Of a DNA stretch of 61,102 nt, positions 43,224 to 52,454 are shown piece by piece. The translations under genes and the position numbers were made by a program. The DNA is from Vicinamibacteria bacterium (GTDB lineage: Bacteria; Acidobacteriota; Vicinamibacteria; Fen-336; JAGNNV01). Below the pieces are notes generated by a model. It had not been told where the DNA came from. It saw nothing but the letters and a program-made list of their open reading frames with translations, and ran no database searches. The DNA is taken from the NCBI GenBank assembly GCA_019694155.1, contig JAIBCN010000120.1, positions 1-61,102 of the forward strand, given 5' to 3'. The stretch's first letter is position 1. Every line of letters begins with the position of its first letter.

Positions 43224-43256
43224 CCTGAGGCCGCGCGCCGCCCGCGGCCTCCGCGC

Positions 43257-44165
43257 CTATCGCGGACGGGCGTCGTAGCCCTCGCGGTGACGGACGGTGA
43301 GGTCGCGGCGCACCACCTCCACACTCAGCCGCCGATGCTCGGCCTTCTTCGAGGGCCCGGGAGCGAAGCCGATGACGTACAGCGAAGAGATGTCATCGGC
43401 AATCCGCTTGAGCTGCGCGACGACGTCGGGCGACGTGCCGTCCACCACGAAGCCGCCGGAACCCCTGGCGAGGGTCTCGATCGATCGCTGCGCCTCGCGG
43501 GCGAGGTCCTTGTAGGTTCCGCTCCCCGAACCGAAGGCGGCCAGGCGCGAGGCGTAGGAAACGCCATAGCACGTGACCTCGGATTCCTGGAGCGCGCGCA
43601 CCGCGTCTTGGAGGCCGCGCCGGCTGGTCGAATCGTCGCCGTCGGTGAACAGGACCATCACCCTCCGGCCGCGGCGTTGCGACACCAGGCCGGCGCCGTC
43701 GATCACGGCGTCGAAGATGCGGGTTCCCGCACCGCCTTTCAACCGGATCATCTGATCGATGACCGGCCCGACGGTCTCGGCATCGAAGGCCCGGTCGTAG
43801 CCGTCGCGGTCGAAGGCGAAGACCCGGCCCCTGGCGAAGGAGGGCATCGCCCGGGCGAAATCCACGATCACGTCGCCCGCGCGGCGGAGGTCGGCAGCCA
43901 TGCTCGTGCTGGTATCGAGAAGGAGCACCAGCTCGACGGGCGCCCGTTCGGAGTCGGCCGCGTCGCGCGTGCGGAGAAACGTCTCGATGGCCCGCGCCTT
44001 TCCGTTCTCGCGGATCACGAAGTCCCTGGCCAGCAGATCGCCGACCGGCGCACCGTCTTTCGCGGTGACGCTCACCACCACCTGCACGAGTTCGACGCCC
44101 GCCGGAAACACGAGCTCGGGCCGAGGGTCCTGAGCGAGGGCGAGCAACAAGGCCGCGTGCACCAT
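43257..44165 (-). CDS. VWA-domain protein of the acidobacterial VWFA-related type
   Basis: A 302-residue protein with a short hydrophobic N-terminus. A region with VVVSVTAKDGAPVGDLLARDFVIRENGKAR comes first, then a von Willebrand A domain with the MIDAS motif DTSTSM (about residue 84) and the later TDGDDSTSR. A closing ISSLYVIGFAP...RRLSVEV segment is typical of the acidobacterial VWFA-related family. The role is unknown; MIDAS binding of a divalent metal and protein partners is expected. The gene is transcribed away from the hydrolase-like gene. Confidence 0.87.
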   Translation of the reverse strand: MVHAALLLALAQDPRPELVFPAGVELVQVVVSVTAKDGAPVGDLLARDFVIRENGKARAIETFLRTRDAADSERAPVELVLLLDTSTSMAADLRRAGDVIVDFARAMPSFARGRVFAFDRDGYDRAFDAETVGPVIDQMIRLKGGAGTRIFDAVIDGAGLVSQRRGRRVMVLFTDGDDSTSRRGLQDAVRALQESEVTCYGVSYASRLAAFGSGSGTYKDLAREAQRSIETLARGSGGFVVDGTSPDVVAQLKRIADDISSLYVIGFAPGPSKKAEHRRLSVEVVRRDLTVRHREGYDARPR

Positions 44166-44199
44166 GATTCGGCTCCGGACTCTCGTCGCGACGAGTCGC

Positions 44200-45354
44200 T
44201 CAGGCTCGGGTGAGGAAGATCGGAAGCCCGAGCTTCCTGGCGTAGTTCGGGCGGTAGCGGTCCCGGTTGTAGAGCGTGTTCACATCGACCATACGCGGCC
44301 CCAGAGACGGATCGGGTATGGGCACCAGGGTGTAGCAGCCTTCGACGAGGGCGGCCATGAGCCCGGAACGGCCTTCGAGGATGGCGTCCATGGCGAGATT
44401 GCCGAAGGTTCCAGCGATCATCTTGTCCACGAAGTCGGCCTCGCCGCTGCGCAGGTCGTAGGTGAGGTCGCTGACCGTGCATTCCTCGCCGGACCGCCGC
44501 GCCACTTCCGATTCGAGGGCCTCGGCCACGCTGGGTTTGCGCCGGTGGCCATAGGCGTCCGCGGGGAGCAGGCCCGGGTGATAACCCTCCCAGCGCGCGC
44601 CCTCCGAGATGACGAACATGACGTAGTTGCTCGGAGTGTCCTTCTTCTCCTTGATGAGCAGCTCGATGAGACGGTCCAGGTTCACCGTGAACTCCGGAAT
44701 GGCGCAGCGCAGCGAAGTGACGTAGGCCGTGTAGAGCGCCGTGAAGCCTGAATCCCGGCCGAAGACGCGGAATATCCCCACCCGCTCGTGGGAGGCCACG
44801 GTGGTGCGCTGTCGCTGGATGGCCGCGGTCGCCCGAGTGATGGCGGTCGAGAACCCGACGGAGTACTCGGTGCCCTGGACGTCGTTGTCCATCGTCTTGG
44901 GAATCGCAATCACTTTCATCCCGAGGCCGGCGAGCCGGTGGGCGAAGCTCAGGGTGCCGTCTCCTCCGATCACGATGAGGTCGTCGAGGCGGAGTTTCTC
45001 GATGTTCGCGAGGACGTGCGAACTCACATCCCAGGCGCCGTCGTTCTTCGGGAAGGTATCCCCCGAGAGGAAGGCGGGGAGCGACCGCAGCTGGGTGGGG
45101 CTCACCCGGCTCGAGTGCAGGATGGTGCCGCCGAAGCGGTCGATGGTGCGTGTGTTGGCGCGGTCAAGCGGCAGCAGGTACTTCTCGCGCGAGTGCTCGT
45201 CGGCGTGGTCGAGATGGGTGAGACCCTCCCAGCCCCGTCGAATGCCCAGCACTTCGAAGTCGTTCTCGGTCGCCCGATAGACGACCTCCTTGATCACCGA
45301 GTTGAGGCCGGGGACGTCCCCGCCGCCGGTGAGAATTCCGATACGTCGAGCCAC
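44200..45354 (-). CDS. pfkA: 6-phosphofructokinase
   Basis: A 384-residue PFK. GILTGGGDVPGLNS is the phosphate-binding loop, IGGDGTLSFAHRL the nucleotide site, PKTMDNDVQGT the catalytic loop with its conserved aspartates, and RVFGRDSGFTALY and ISEGARW are further family sites. The enzyme should phosphorylate fructose-6-phosphate in glycolysis. GGDG at the donor site favours ATP, while the K in PKTMDND is the residue more often seen in PPi-dependent and some eukaryotic enzymes. GTG at 45354 is taken as start; TTG at 45360 is an alternative. Confidence 0.9.
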   Translation of the reverse strand: MARRIGILTGGGDVPGLNSVIKEVVYRATENDFEVLGIRRGWEGLTHLDHADEHSREKYLLPLDRANTRTIDRFGGTILHSSRVSPTQLRSLPAFLSGDTFPKNDGAWDVSSHVLANIEKLRLDDLIVIGGDGTLSFAHRLAGLGMKVIAIPKTMDNDVQGTEYSVGFSTAITRATAAIQRQRTTVASHERVGIFRVFGRDSGFTALYTAYVTSLRCAIPEFTVNLDRLIELLIKEKKDTPSNYVMFVISEGARWEGYHPGLLPADAYGHRRKPSVAEALESEVARRSGEECTVSDLTYDLRSGEADFVDKMIAGTFGNLAMDAILEGRSGLMAALVEGCYTLVPIPDPSLGPRMVDVNTLYNRDRYRPNYARKLGLPIFLTRA

Positions 45355-45399
45355 GCCCAATGATAGGTGATGGCTTTGTGCGCTCCCGCACGCCGGGCT

Positions 45400-47280
45400 T
45401 CAGGCGGGCCGGGGGATGCGGCCGGTGCCGGTCGCGGGATCGAGGCGCGTGGGGGTCAGAGTGACCTCGAATTGGGCCTGCGGCCCCTGGACATTCAGGC
45501 GCCCTTGAAGCTGGCGCGCCAGATCCGAGACGAGCTGCAGCCCGAGCGACTGGCGCCTTCGATCCTCGAAGTCCTCCGGAAGGCCGGGGCCGTTGTCCCT
45601 CACCGTGAGCACGAACTCCCCGTTCTGGGAGGGCTGAAGAGAGATCCACAAGTCGCCGGTGCGTCCGTTGCCAAACCCATGCCGCAGGCTGTTCGAGGCA
45701 AGCTCGTTGACGATGAGGCCGCATGGAATGGCCTGATCGATGTCGACGCGAAGCGAAGCCAGGTCGAGGTGAAGCTGCACCGCTCCCGGCTGGAGAGCGT
45801 GGGAGCGGAAGAGCTGCCGGGTGAGATCACCAAGGTAGGACTTCAAGTCCACGCTCGCGAAATTGCCCGACCGGTAGAGGGTCTCGTGCAGAAGGGCCAT
45901 CGAGTAGATCCGTCCCTGCATCTGACCGAGCGCCGATTTCGCCGCTTCGTGAACGCTGCGCCTCCCCTCCATGCGCAGAAGGGACGCGATGACCTGGAGG
46001 TTGTTCTTGACCCGGTGATGGACCTCCTTGAGCAGGGCCTCCTTCTCGCGAAGCGAGGCCACGAGAGCGCGCTCCGCCTCTTCGCGCACCACCCGGGAGC
46101 GGATGGCCCCGATGCCGAAGGCAAGGTCGTCCGCGAGATCCTGAAGCGACTTGAGTTCACCCGCGTCGATCTCCTGGGCTTCGGCGCCGTAGAGCGCGAG
46201 GAGCCCGAAGGCCCGGCCTCCCTCGCGAATGGGCAGACAGATCACCGATCGATACCCTCTTTTGCGCGCCTCTTCGAGCGCGTGGAACTCCGCGGCGGGA
46301 TCGCCGATGTCCGGGCAGACCACGGGTCGGGCCTCGCGGATGCACTGGCCGGCAGGCCCGCGCCCCGCCGGCCGCTCCCTGGACCAGGTGAGGGCGAGGC
46401 CGTCGAGATAGCCGGTCTCGCTTCCCGCCCGGGCGATGGGCCGGATGCTCTTCTCCGCGTCGTCCTCCGCGTAGCCGACCCAGGCCATGAGATGACCGCC
46501 GAGTTCGACGGCGATCCTGCAGATCTGATCGAGCAGAGCCGACTCATCCTGGGCCCAGATCAGAGCTTCATTGCAGCGGCTCAGCATCTTGAGCGCGCGG
46601 TTGCTGTGGGCGAGGGCGCGGCTCGTGTGCTGCTCGTCCTCGAGGACGCTCAACAGGGCGGCGCGCGATTCCTCCGCAAGGTCGAGAAGACGCGAAGTCT
46701 CGGCGCGGCTCTGCTCGAGCCGCTCGTTCTGCTCCCGAACGTCCTCTTCGACTTTCTTCCGCCGCCCGACCTCGTCCATCAGGTCCCTCGACTGCCGCCG
46801 CAGCTCGAGCTGGATGACGGCCTGACGGCCGAGGGCGCGGAGCCCGGTCCGCTGGTCGCCGCTCAGGACGCGCGGTTGCCGGTCGATGACGCACAAAGCG
46901 CCGAGCACCCCGCCGTCCGGGGCCACGAGGGGTACGCCCGCATAGAAGCGGGCGAAGGGCTCGGAGATGACGAGCGGGCTCGTGGCGAAGCGGGAGTCGG
47001 CCTGGGCGTCCGGCACTTCGAGGATCTCGTCGGGTCGAACTATGGCCTGTTCGCAGAAAGCGCCGTCGCGCGCCGTCTCCGCGGTGCTGATGCCCACCTT
47101 CGCCTTGAACCACTGGCGGTCTTCGTCGATCAGGGAGACATAGGCGATGGGGGTCTGACAGATCCGGGAGGCGAGAAAGGCGAGCTCGTCGAAGCCGTCC
47201 TCCGCGGGCGTGTCGAGGATCCGGTACCGCCTCAGGGTGCGGAGGCGATCGACTTCGGTGTCGTGAACGAAGCGGCTCAT
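45400..47280 (-). CDS. GAF-domain sensor histidine kinase (HisKA_2/HWE type)
   Basis: A 626-residue soluble kinase. Two GAF domains (about 5-170 and 240-395) precede a HisKA_2 box with LKEVHHRVKNNLQVIASLLRM; the histidines lie near residue 420. An ATPase domain with NELASNSLRHGF and DNGPGLP follows. It senses small ligands or light/redox via GAF and signals by phosphotransfer. The start overlaps the stop of the upstream receiver/PAS gene by four bases (ATGA), so the two are translated together and form one pathway. A longer reading upstream is rejected. Confidence 0.88.
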   Translation of the reverse strand: MSRFVHDTEVDRLRTLRRYRILDTPAEDGFDELAFLASRICQTPIAYVSLIDEDRQWFKAKVGISTAETARDGAFCEQAIVRPDEILEVPDAQADSRFATSPLVISEPFARFYAGVPLVAPDGGVLGALCVIDRQPRVLSGDQRTGLRALGRQAVIQLELRRQSRDLMDEVGRRKKVEEDVREQNERLEQSRAETSRLLDLAEESRAALLSVLEDEQHTSRALAHSNRALKMLSRCNEALIWAQDESALLDQICRIAVELGGHLMAWVGYAEDDAEKSIRPIARAGSETGYLDGLALTWSRERPAGRGPAGQCIREARPVVCPDIGDPAAEFHALEEARKRGYRSVICLPIREGGRAFGLLALYGAEAQEIDAGELKSLQDLADDLAFGIGAIRSRVVREEAERALVASLREKEALLKEVHHRVKNNLQVIASLLRMEGRRSVHEAAKSALGQMQGRIYSMALLHETLYRSGNFASVDLKSYLGDLTRQLFRSHALQPGAVQLHLDLASLRVDIDQAIPCGLIVNELASNSLRHGFGNGRTGDLWISLQPSQNGEFVLTVRDNGPGLPEDFEDRRRQSLGLQLVSDLARQLQGRLNVQGPQAQFEVTLTPTRLDPATGTGRIPRPA

Positions 47281-49469
47281 GGCTCGTCCCGCGCTGCGTA
47301 CTTCGGGGGAAGATCGAGGCGCGCGAGGAGCGCGTTCACTTCCTGCTTGAGTTCGCTCACCCGGCTCTCCCGGTTGACCATCACGCGCTGCCAGCGCTGC
47401 AGTTCGCTCAGCTGCTCGCCTATCCGCCGCTCGCTCTGCTTCGGGTGGTGGATGTCCTGAAGGGCGCCGTGGACACGGACGATCGCTCCATCCGAGTCCC
47501 GCTCGGCCTCGCCGGTGCATCTGACCCACCGGCGCTCCCCCGAAGGAGTGACGATCTCCATCTCCAGATCGAAGGGGGCTCCATCGCGGGCGCACACGAG
47601 CACGGATTGAAGAGCGGCGTCCCGCCACTCCGGCGCGATCAGCTTGACCGCCTCCTCGAGGCTCGGCGTCCGGCCCGGCGGCAGACCGTGGATCCGGTGG
47701 ACCTCGTCCGTCCAGGTGAGCGTCTGTCCGGGGAAATCCACGGCCCAGCCTCCAAACTGCGCCGTTCTTCCAGCGATGCGGAAGAGCGCCTCCCGCTTCT
47801 GAAGGGCCTCCTCCGCCAGGCGGCGCTCCGTGATGTCGGTGACCACCGCGATGTGCCCTCCCGGGCTCCCGTCCGTTCCGGGGTCGGGAATGAGGTTCAC
47901 GATCGAGTGCATCAGCTCACCCCGTGCGGTGCGGGCCGATACTTCGTAGCTCACCCGCTCTCCCGCGAGCGCCCGCTCGATGTAGGGCCGGGCGCGATGC
48001 AAACGCTGCGGGCCGAAGATCTCCAGCTGGGTCCTGCCGACGATGTCCTGGGCGGAGCGGCCGAAGTAACGGGCGAAGGCCGCGTTGACGAAGAGGTAGC
48101 GCCCGTCCCGGGAGACGCGGGAGATAGGCCCGGGAACCGCGTCCGTGATCAGGGCGAGCTGTTCCTCGCGATAGCGGATCAACTGCTGCGCCCGATACTC
48201 GCGGGTGACGTCCTTGAAGACCAGCACGACGCCGCGGATGGCGTTGTCGCTGTCGCGGATGGGCGCCGCCGTGTTGGCGATCTGGTACTCGCGTCCGTCA
48301 CGGGAGAGAAGCGTCGTGTGGTCGGAAAGGCCGCTCACCTCGCCCTGGGCGAGGACCTTCTGCACCGGGTCCTTGACCGGCTTGCGGGTCTCGGTGTTGA
48401 CGATCCGGAAGACGTCCTGAAGGGGCAGCCCCAGGCTCTCACTCAGTGATCGCCCGGTCAGCCGTTCCGCAGTCGCGTTCATGCGGCGCACCCGCCCGTC
48501 CGCGTCCGTCGCGATCACTCCATCCCCGATGGACTGGAGTGTGACCGCGAGACTGGTCTCTGCTTTCTCACGCTCCCGGATCTCGTTCTGGAGCTCGATC
48601 GTGCGCGCGAGCACCCTCTCCTCGAGTGTTCGATTCAGGGAGGTGAGGTCTTCCCTCAGGCGTCGCGCGGTGCGATCCAGATGCGATCGGTGGCAGGCGT
48701 TGTCGATGGAGTGCGGAAGCTGAGTGAGGTACCCGTCGCGCTTGACGATGTAGTCGCTCGCACCAAGGCGCAGAAGAGCCACCGCGGTCCGCTCGTCGCC
48801 GTTGCCGGCGATGACGATGAGGGGCAGGTCGAGCGTCCTGCGCTGAACCTCGTGGAAGAAGTCCATGGCCGTCATGTCGGGCACGCGCAGTTCGCTCAGG
48901 ATCATGTCGAAGGAGTGATCGCCGCTCAGGAGGGCCAGGGCCTCGCGGCAGCTCTCCACCACCTGGAGGCGCAGGTGGGGCGAGCTGGCGGAGAAATGCC
49001 GGATCGCCGCCTCGGCGTCCGCCGCGTACGGCTCGACGTACAGAATCAGGCGCGCCCGGATCGCCGCCGTCCCATCGGTCGTCCGTCTTCGCACCCGTTC
49101 CAGCAGATCCCTGAGAATCGCGGGAAGACGGGTCAGGTAGTCCCCCGCCTTGGTCACGTAGTCGTCGGCTCCCGCGAGAAGAGCGCGGGCGACGGCATCT
49201 TGGTCGCTGTTGCCGGTGAGCATCACGATGGGGAGATGGTGACCCGCCGCGCGCAGCCGGGCGAGCACCTCGACTCCGTCGAGGTCGGGCAGGTGGTTGT
49301 CCAGGAGGAGGACGTCGAATCGGCCGGCCTCGAGCCGTTCCTGAACTCGCGCTCCCCGCTCCAGGATCTCGATTTTCACGTCGGGCGCCGCACTTTGGAA
49401 GTGCGCCTGCGCCAGCTCCGCATCGAACGGATTGTCCTCGGCGTACAGGACGCTCAGGGGGAGAGGCAT
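47277..49469 (-). CDS. Double-receiver, triple-PAS signalling protein without kinase domain
   Basis: A 730-residue protein. The first receiver (1-125) has phosphoacceptor D57 in LLLDNHLPDLD and the lysine in YVTKAG. The second (about 140-265) is degenerate: its phosphoacceptor position is E in ILSELRVPDM. A coiled region follows, then three PAS domains (about 310-425, 440-560 and 570-690) with linkers typical of PAS-PAC (VFKDVTRE, VVTDITERR). There is no histidine-kinase domain, so it probably acts as a sensory adaptor for the histidine kinase encoded immediately downstream and coupled by a 4-base overlap. Confidence 0.87.
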   Translation of the reverse strand: MPLPLSVLYAEDNPFDAELAQAHFQSAAPDVKIEILERGARVQERLEAGRFDVLLLDNHLPDLDGVEVLARLRAAGHHLPIVMLTGNSDQDAVARALLAGADDYVTKAGDYLTRLPAILRDLLERVRRRTTDGTAAIRARLILYVEPYAADAEAAIRHFSASSPHLRLQVVESCREALALLSGDHSFDMILSELRVPDMTAMDFFHEVQRRTLDLPLIVIAGNGDERTAVALLRLGASDYIVKRDGYLTQLPHSIDNACHRSHLDRTARRLREDLTSLNRTLEERVLARTIELQNEIREREKAETSLAVTLQSIGDGVIATDADGRVRRMNATAERLTGRSLSESLGLPLQDVFRIVNTETRKPVKDPVQKVLAQGEVSGLSDHTTLLSRDGREYQIANTAAPIRDSDNAIRGVVLVFKDVTREYRAQQLIRYREEQLALITDAVPGPISRVSRDGRYLFVNAAFARYFGRSAQDIVGRTQLEIFGPQRLHRARPYIERALAGERVSYEVSARTARGELMHSIVNLIPDPGTDGSPGGHIAVVTDITERRLAEEALQKREALFRIAGRTAQFGGWAVDFPGQTLTWTDEVHRIHGLPPGRTPSLEEAVKLIAPEWRDAALQSVLVCARDGAPFDLEMEIVTPSGERRWVRCTGEAERDSDGAIVRVHGALQDIHHPKQSERRIGEQLSELQRWQRVMVNRESRVSELKQEVNALLARLDLPPKYAARDEP

Positions 49470-49886
49470 GGCGTCAAAACGCCCGGGCGGCGGAGAGGCG
49501 AGCGACGAAGGCCTGTGGAATCTCCCGGCGGTCTCGGGCGACCGGCCGGGTTCGACGGTAGTACATGAGGTGCCCCTGATGGCTCATGTGATCGTCCAGT
49601 GCGCTTCGCGCGGTTGTTAGTGAAAGTGGATATGTTGTGTGACCTTGGTCAAACCTGTCAGATCAGTGATCACGCCAGCCGTCGGGGGCCGGAAGGCACT
49701 CCTGCTTCATCGACGTGATCAGCGCGGATTCAGGCTATTGCGGGGCCCGCCCGGGGGCCATCGGTAGGAATACCTACCAGGTCGCTGGGTAAACACCTAG
49801 GAGCCTGTCAAAGATCAGCCGGGCGGGCGCATAATGTCCGCAACGTCCGGTTCCACATGGTTCGGGGCCGGCACCTCGGGAGAGCG
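49470..49886. other. Intergenic region between divergent signalling genes
   Basis: This 417-base stretch separates the divergent receiver/PAS gene and sensor kinase gene and contains no convincing gene. It holds the palindrome at 49763-49778, GACCTTGGTC just before position 49651, a CCTAGG hexamer near 49796, and a CATAAT -10-like hexamer at 49830-49835 without a convincing -35. It should carry the promoters of both operons. Confidence 0.6.
49763..49778. promoter_or_regulatory. Palindrome GGTAGG-N4-CCTACC upstream of sensor kinase
   Basis: Perfect six-base arms with an AATA spacer, 108 bases before the sensor kinase start, in the divergent intergenic region. The symmetry fits a dimeric regulator such as the NarL-type response regulator encoded just downstream. 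No experimental link is known to me. Confidence 0.4.
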
Positions 49887-52454
49887 ATGCCGTCAACTGC
49901 CGAAGCGCGGGAAACACCTCGTCCGACTGGCCTCCGCGCGGAGCCCCCGCGTCCGAGAGGCCTCGCGGCCGCCAACGAACAGCTCCGCGCGCGAAATCGG
50001 CAGCTCGCCGCGGTGGCCGCTCTGGGCCAGGTCGCGATCGGCAGCCGCGACCTGCCGAGCCTGATGGACGAAGCAGCCGGCGTGGCCGCGGTCACGTTGG
50101 ATGCCACGTACAGCATCGTCGCGCAGGCGGTGGGGGACGGAACGTCCTTCGCAGTCCGGGCGGGCCGCGGCTGGAAAGAGGGGACCATCGGCGTCACTCT
50201 CAGTGGCGCGGGCACGCCGGCCGAGTATCTGCTGTCGTCGGGCCAGCCTCTCGTCATCGCGGATGTCGCCACCGAGTCGAGATTCCCCATCCCCGACACC
50301 ATGATCGAGCACGGAGTGGTGAGCGCCATCTACGTCATCATCCGCGCCAAGGACCGGCCCTGGGGGATTCTCGCCGCCTACATGACCTACCCGCGGGCTT
50401 TCAGTAACGACGATGTCGATTTCCTCCAGTCTGCTGCGAATGTCGTGGCCCTCGCCGTCGAGAGGCAGGGCCTCGAAGACGCGACGCGGCGCAAGAACGA
50501 GATTCTCCAGGCGATCTTCGAAAACATCCCGGTCATGATCTCGTCTTTCGATCCCTCCGGACGGCTCCAGAGCGCGAACAAGGCCTGGGAAAAGACCCTC
50601 GGCTGGACCCTCGAGGAAGCCCAGCAGGTCGACATCGTGTCGCTCGTCTATCCGGACCCGAGCGCCCGGCAGGAAGTGGTGGAGTTCATGCGGCACACGG
50701 AACGGCAATGGAAGCCATTCAGACCCCGAACTCGCGATGGCCAGGTCCTCGATACCCTGTGGACCCGGGTGTCTTTGTCGGACGGATCGGAAATCGGATT
50801 CGGCCTGGACATTACCGAGCGAAATCAGGCCGCCGCGGCGCTCGCCGCCTCCGAAGCCCGTTTCGCGAAACTCTTCGAGGCGAGCCCCGTCGCCCTCGGC
50901 ATGGCCACGTTTCCCACGGGTGAGATCGTCGCGGTCAACGACAGCTGGCAGCGGTTCTACGGATACACCGCGAAAGAGGTTGTGGGCCGGACGGGAGGTG
51001 ACCTGAACATCTCCGTCGATCCACGGGCGAAGGACGCTGTCTTCAGCCGTCTGGCCGAGGTCGGGACGGTTCGTGACTTCGAAACCCAGGTCCGAGTCAA
51101 GTCCGGCGAAGTGCGGGACGTCATCGCCTCGGTCGTGCTCCTTCGGGATGGGAGCGGACCGGCCCACGTGCTGTCCGCCCAGACGGACATCACGGAGTTG
51201 AAGCGAGCCCACCTGGAACGCGATCGGCTGCTCGAGAGCGAACGAATGGCGAGGGAAGGGGCCGAGCGCGCCCTCATCCGTCTTAGCGCGATTCAGAGAG
51301 TCATGGACGCCGCTCTCCTCCACCGAAGCCTCGACGATCTTCTGGCCGCCCTCCTCAGCCGCCTGCGCGCGGCCCTCCACCTCGAGTCGAGCACGGTGAT
51401 GCTCATCGACCCCAAAACCCACGAACTGTTCGCTCGCGCCTGGGACGGCCACTACGTGCCCGACATCGGCACGGTGAGAGTCCCTCTGGGGAAGGGCCTC
51501 TCGGGCCGAATCGCCACGGAGGGCCGGCCGCTCATCGTGAACGACGGCGCCGTGATCGACATCGAGGGCATCAAGGGCACCGCGCACGCGGCGAGGACGT
51601 CTGGGCAGGCCCTCATCGGGGCGCCTCTCGAAGTTGGAGGACGGATCATCGGCGCCGTCACCGCGGCCGCCGCCAAGCCCCGACGCTTCAGCAACGACGA
51701 CCTGGAGATCATCCGCCTGGTGGCGGATCGGGCGGGCCCCGCCATCGAGCGCGCCCGCCTGGTGAACGAGGCGCAGGAAGCGCAGGAGAGGCTCGCCGCC
51801 CTTTCCCGCCGCCTGCTGAGCGCCCACGAGGATGAACGCCGCCGGGTAGCGGGCGAACTGCACGATGAGCTCGGCCAGATCCTGACCGCGGTGAAGATCA
51901 ACCTGGAGTCGCTCGCCCTCTCCGATCCCGCCGCCGCCGCCCTCCGCCTCGCCGACGCCACGCGTTCGGTCGACCACGCGATGCACCGGGTCCGAGACAT
52001 CGCCCTTGACCTGCGTCCTTCCGTGCTCGATGACCTCGGCCTCCCCCCGGCCCTCCGCTGGTACGTCGACAGGTTCGCAAGAGCAGCGAAGGTGGAGGCG
52101 CGGGTAGCCATCGACGCGGTGCCCGAGCTCGACCCGCAGATCGAGACAGCCTGCTTTCGAGTGGCGCAGGAGGCGCTCACCAATGTCGCCCGTCACGCGC
52201 AGGCGAAGCAGGTCCGCCTCAATTTGAGCCTCGTTCCCGACGGGCTCGAGCTCAGCGTGGTCGACGACGGAATCGGCTTCGACGTGACGGAAGGGCGCCT
52301 CAAGGCGGCGCGCGGGGCGTCCATGGGTCTTCTGGGAATGGAGGAGCGCGTTTCCCTCGCGGGAGGCAGGTTCGAAGTGACTGCCACGAAAGGCGGGGGC
52401 ACCCGGGTGCGGGCCCTCTTTCCGGTCCAGGGACCGGTCCGGGGGTCGAGATGA
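49887..52454 (+). CDS. NarL-type sensor histidine kinase (GAF-PAS-PAS-GAF)
   Basis: An 855-residue soluble kinase. In order: GAF (about 40-195), PAS (about 205-315), PAS with its PAC tail (about 325-440), a second GAF (about 470-630), and HisKA_3 with H659 in AGELHDELGQILTAVKINLESL. The HATPase domain follows, with EALTNVARHAQAKQVRL and VVDDGIGFD. ATG at 49887 has GGGAGAG a few bases upstream; an in-frame start ten codons earlier is less likely. It overlaps the response regulator gene by four bases, making a cognate pair. Confidence 0.9.
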   Translation: MPSTAEARETPRPTGLRAEPPRPRGLAAANEQLRARNRQLAAVAALGQVAIGSRDLPSLMDEAAGVAAVTLDATYSIVAQAVGDGTSFAVRAGRGWKEGTIGVTLSGAGTPAEYLLSSGQPLVIADVATESRFPIPDTMIEHGVVSAIYVIIRAKDRPWGILAAYMTYPRAFSNDDVDFLQSAANVVALAVERQGLEDATRRKNEILQAIFENIPVMISSFDPSGRLQSANKAWEKTLGWTLEEAQQVDIVSLVYPDPSARQEVVEFMRHTERQWKPFRPRTRDGQVLDTLWTRVSLSDGSEIGFGLDITERNQAAAALAASEARFAKLFEASPVALGMATFPTGEIVAVNDSWQRFYGYTAKEVVGRTGGDLNISVDPRAKDAVFSRLAEVGTVRDFETQVRVKSGEVRDVIASVVLLRDGSGPAHVLSAQTDITELKRAHLERDRLLESERMAREGAERALIRLSAIQRVMDAALLHRSLDDLLAALLSRLRAALHLESSTVMLIDPKTHELFARAWDGHYVPDIGTVRVPLGKGLSGRIATEGRPLIVNDGAVIDIEGIKGTAHAARTSGQALIGAPLEVGGRIIGAVTAAAAKPRRFSNDDLEIIRLVADRAGPAIERARLVNEAQEAQERLAALSRRLLSAHEDERRRVAGELHDELGQILTAVKINLESLALSDPAAAALRLADATRSVDHAMHRVRDIALDLRPSVLDDLGLPPALRWYVDRFARAAKVEARVAIDAVPELDPQIETACFRVAQEALTNVARHAQAKQVRLNLSLVPDGLELSVVDDGIGFDVTEGRLKAARGASMGLLGMEERVSLAGGRFEVTATKGGGTRVRALFPVQGPVRGSR

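Noticed and set aside
49830..49835. CATAAT -10-like hexamer before the sensor kinase
   Set aside because: No convincing -35 at a suitable spacing; kept only as a remark in the intergenic entry.
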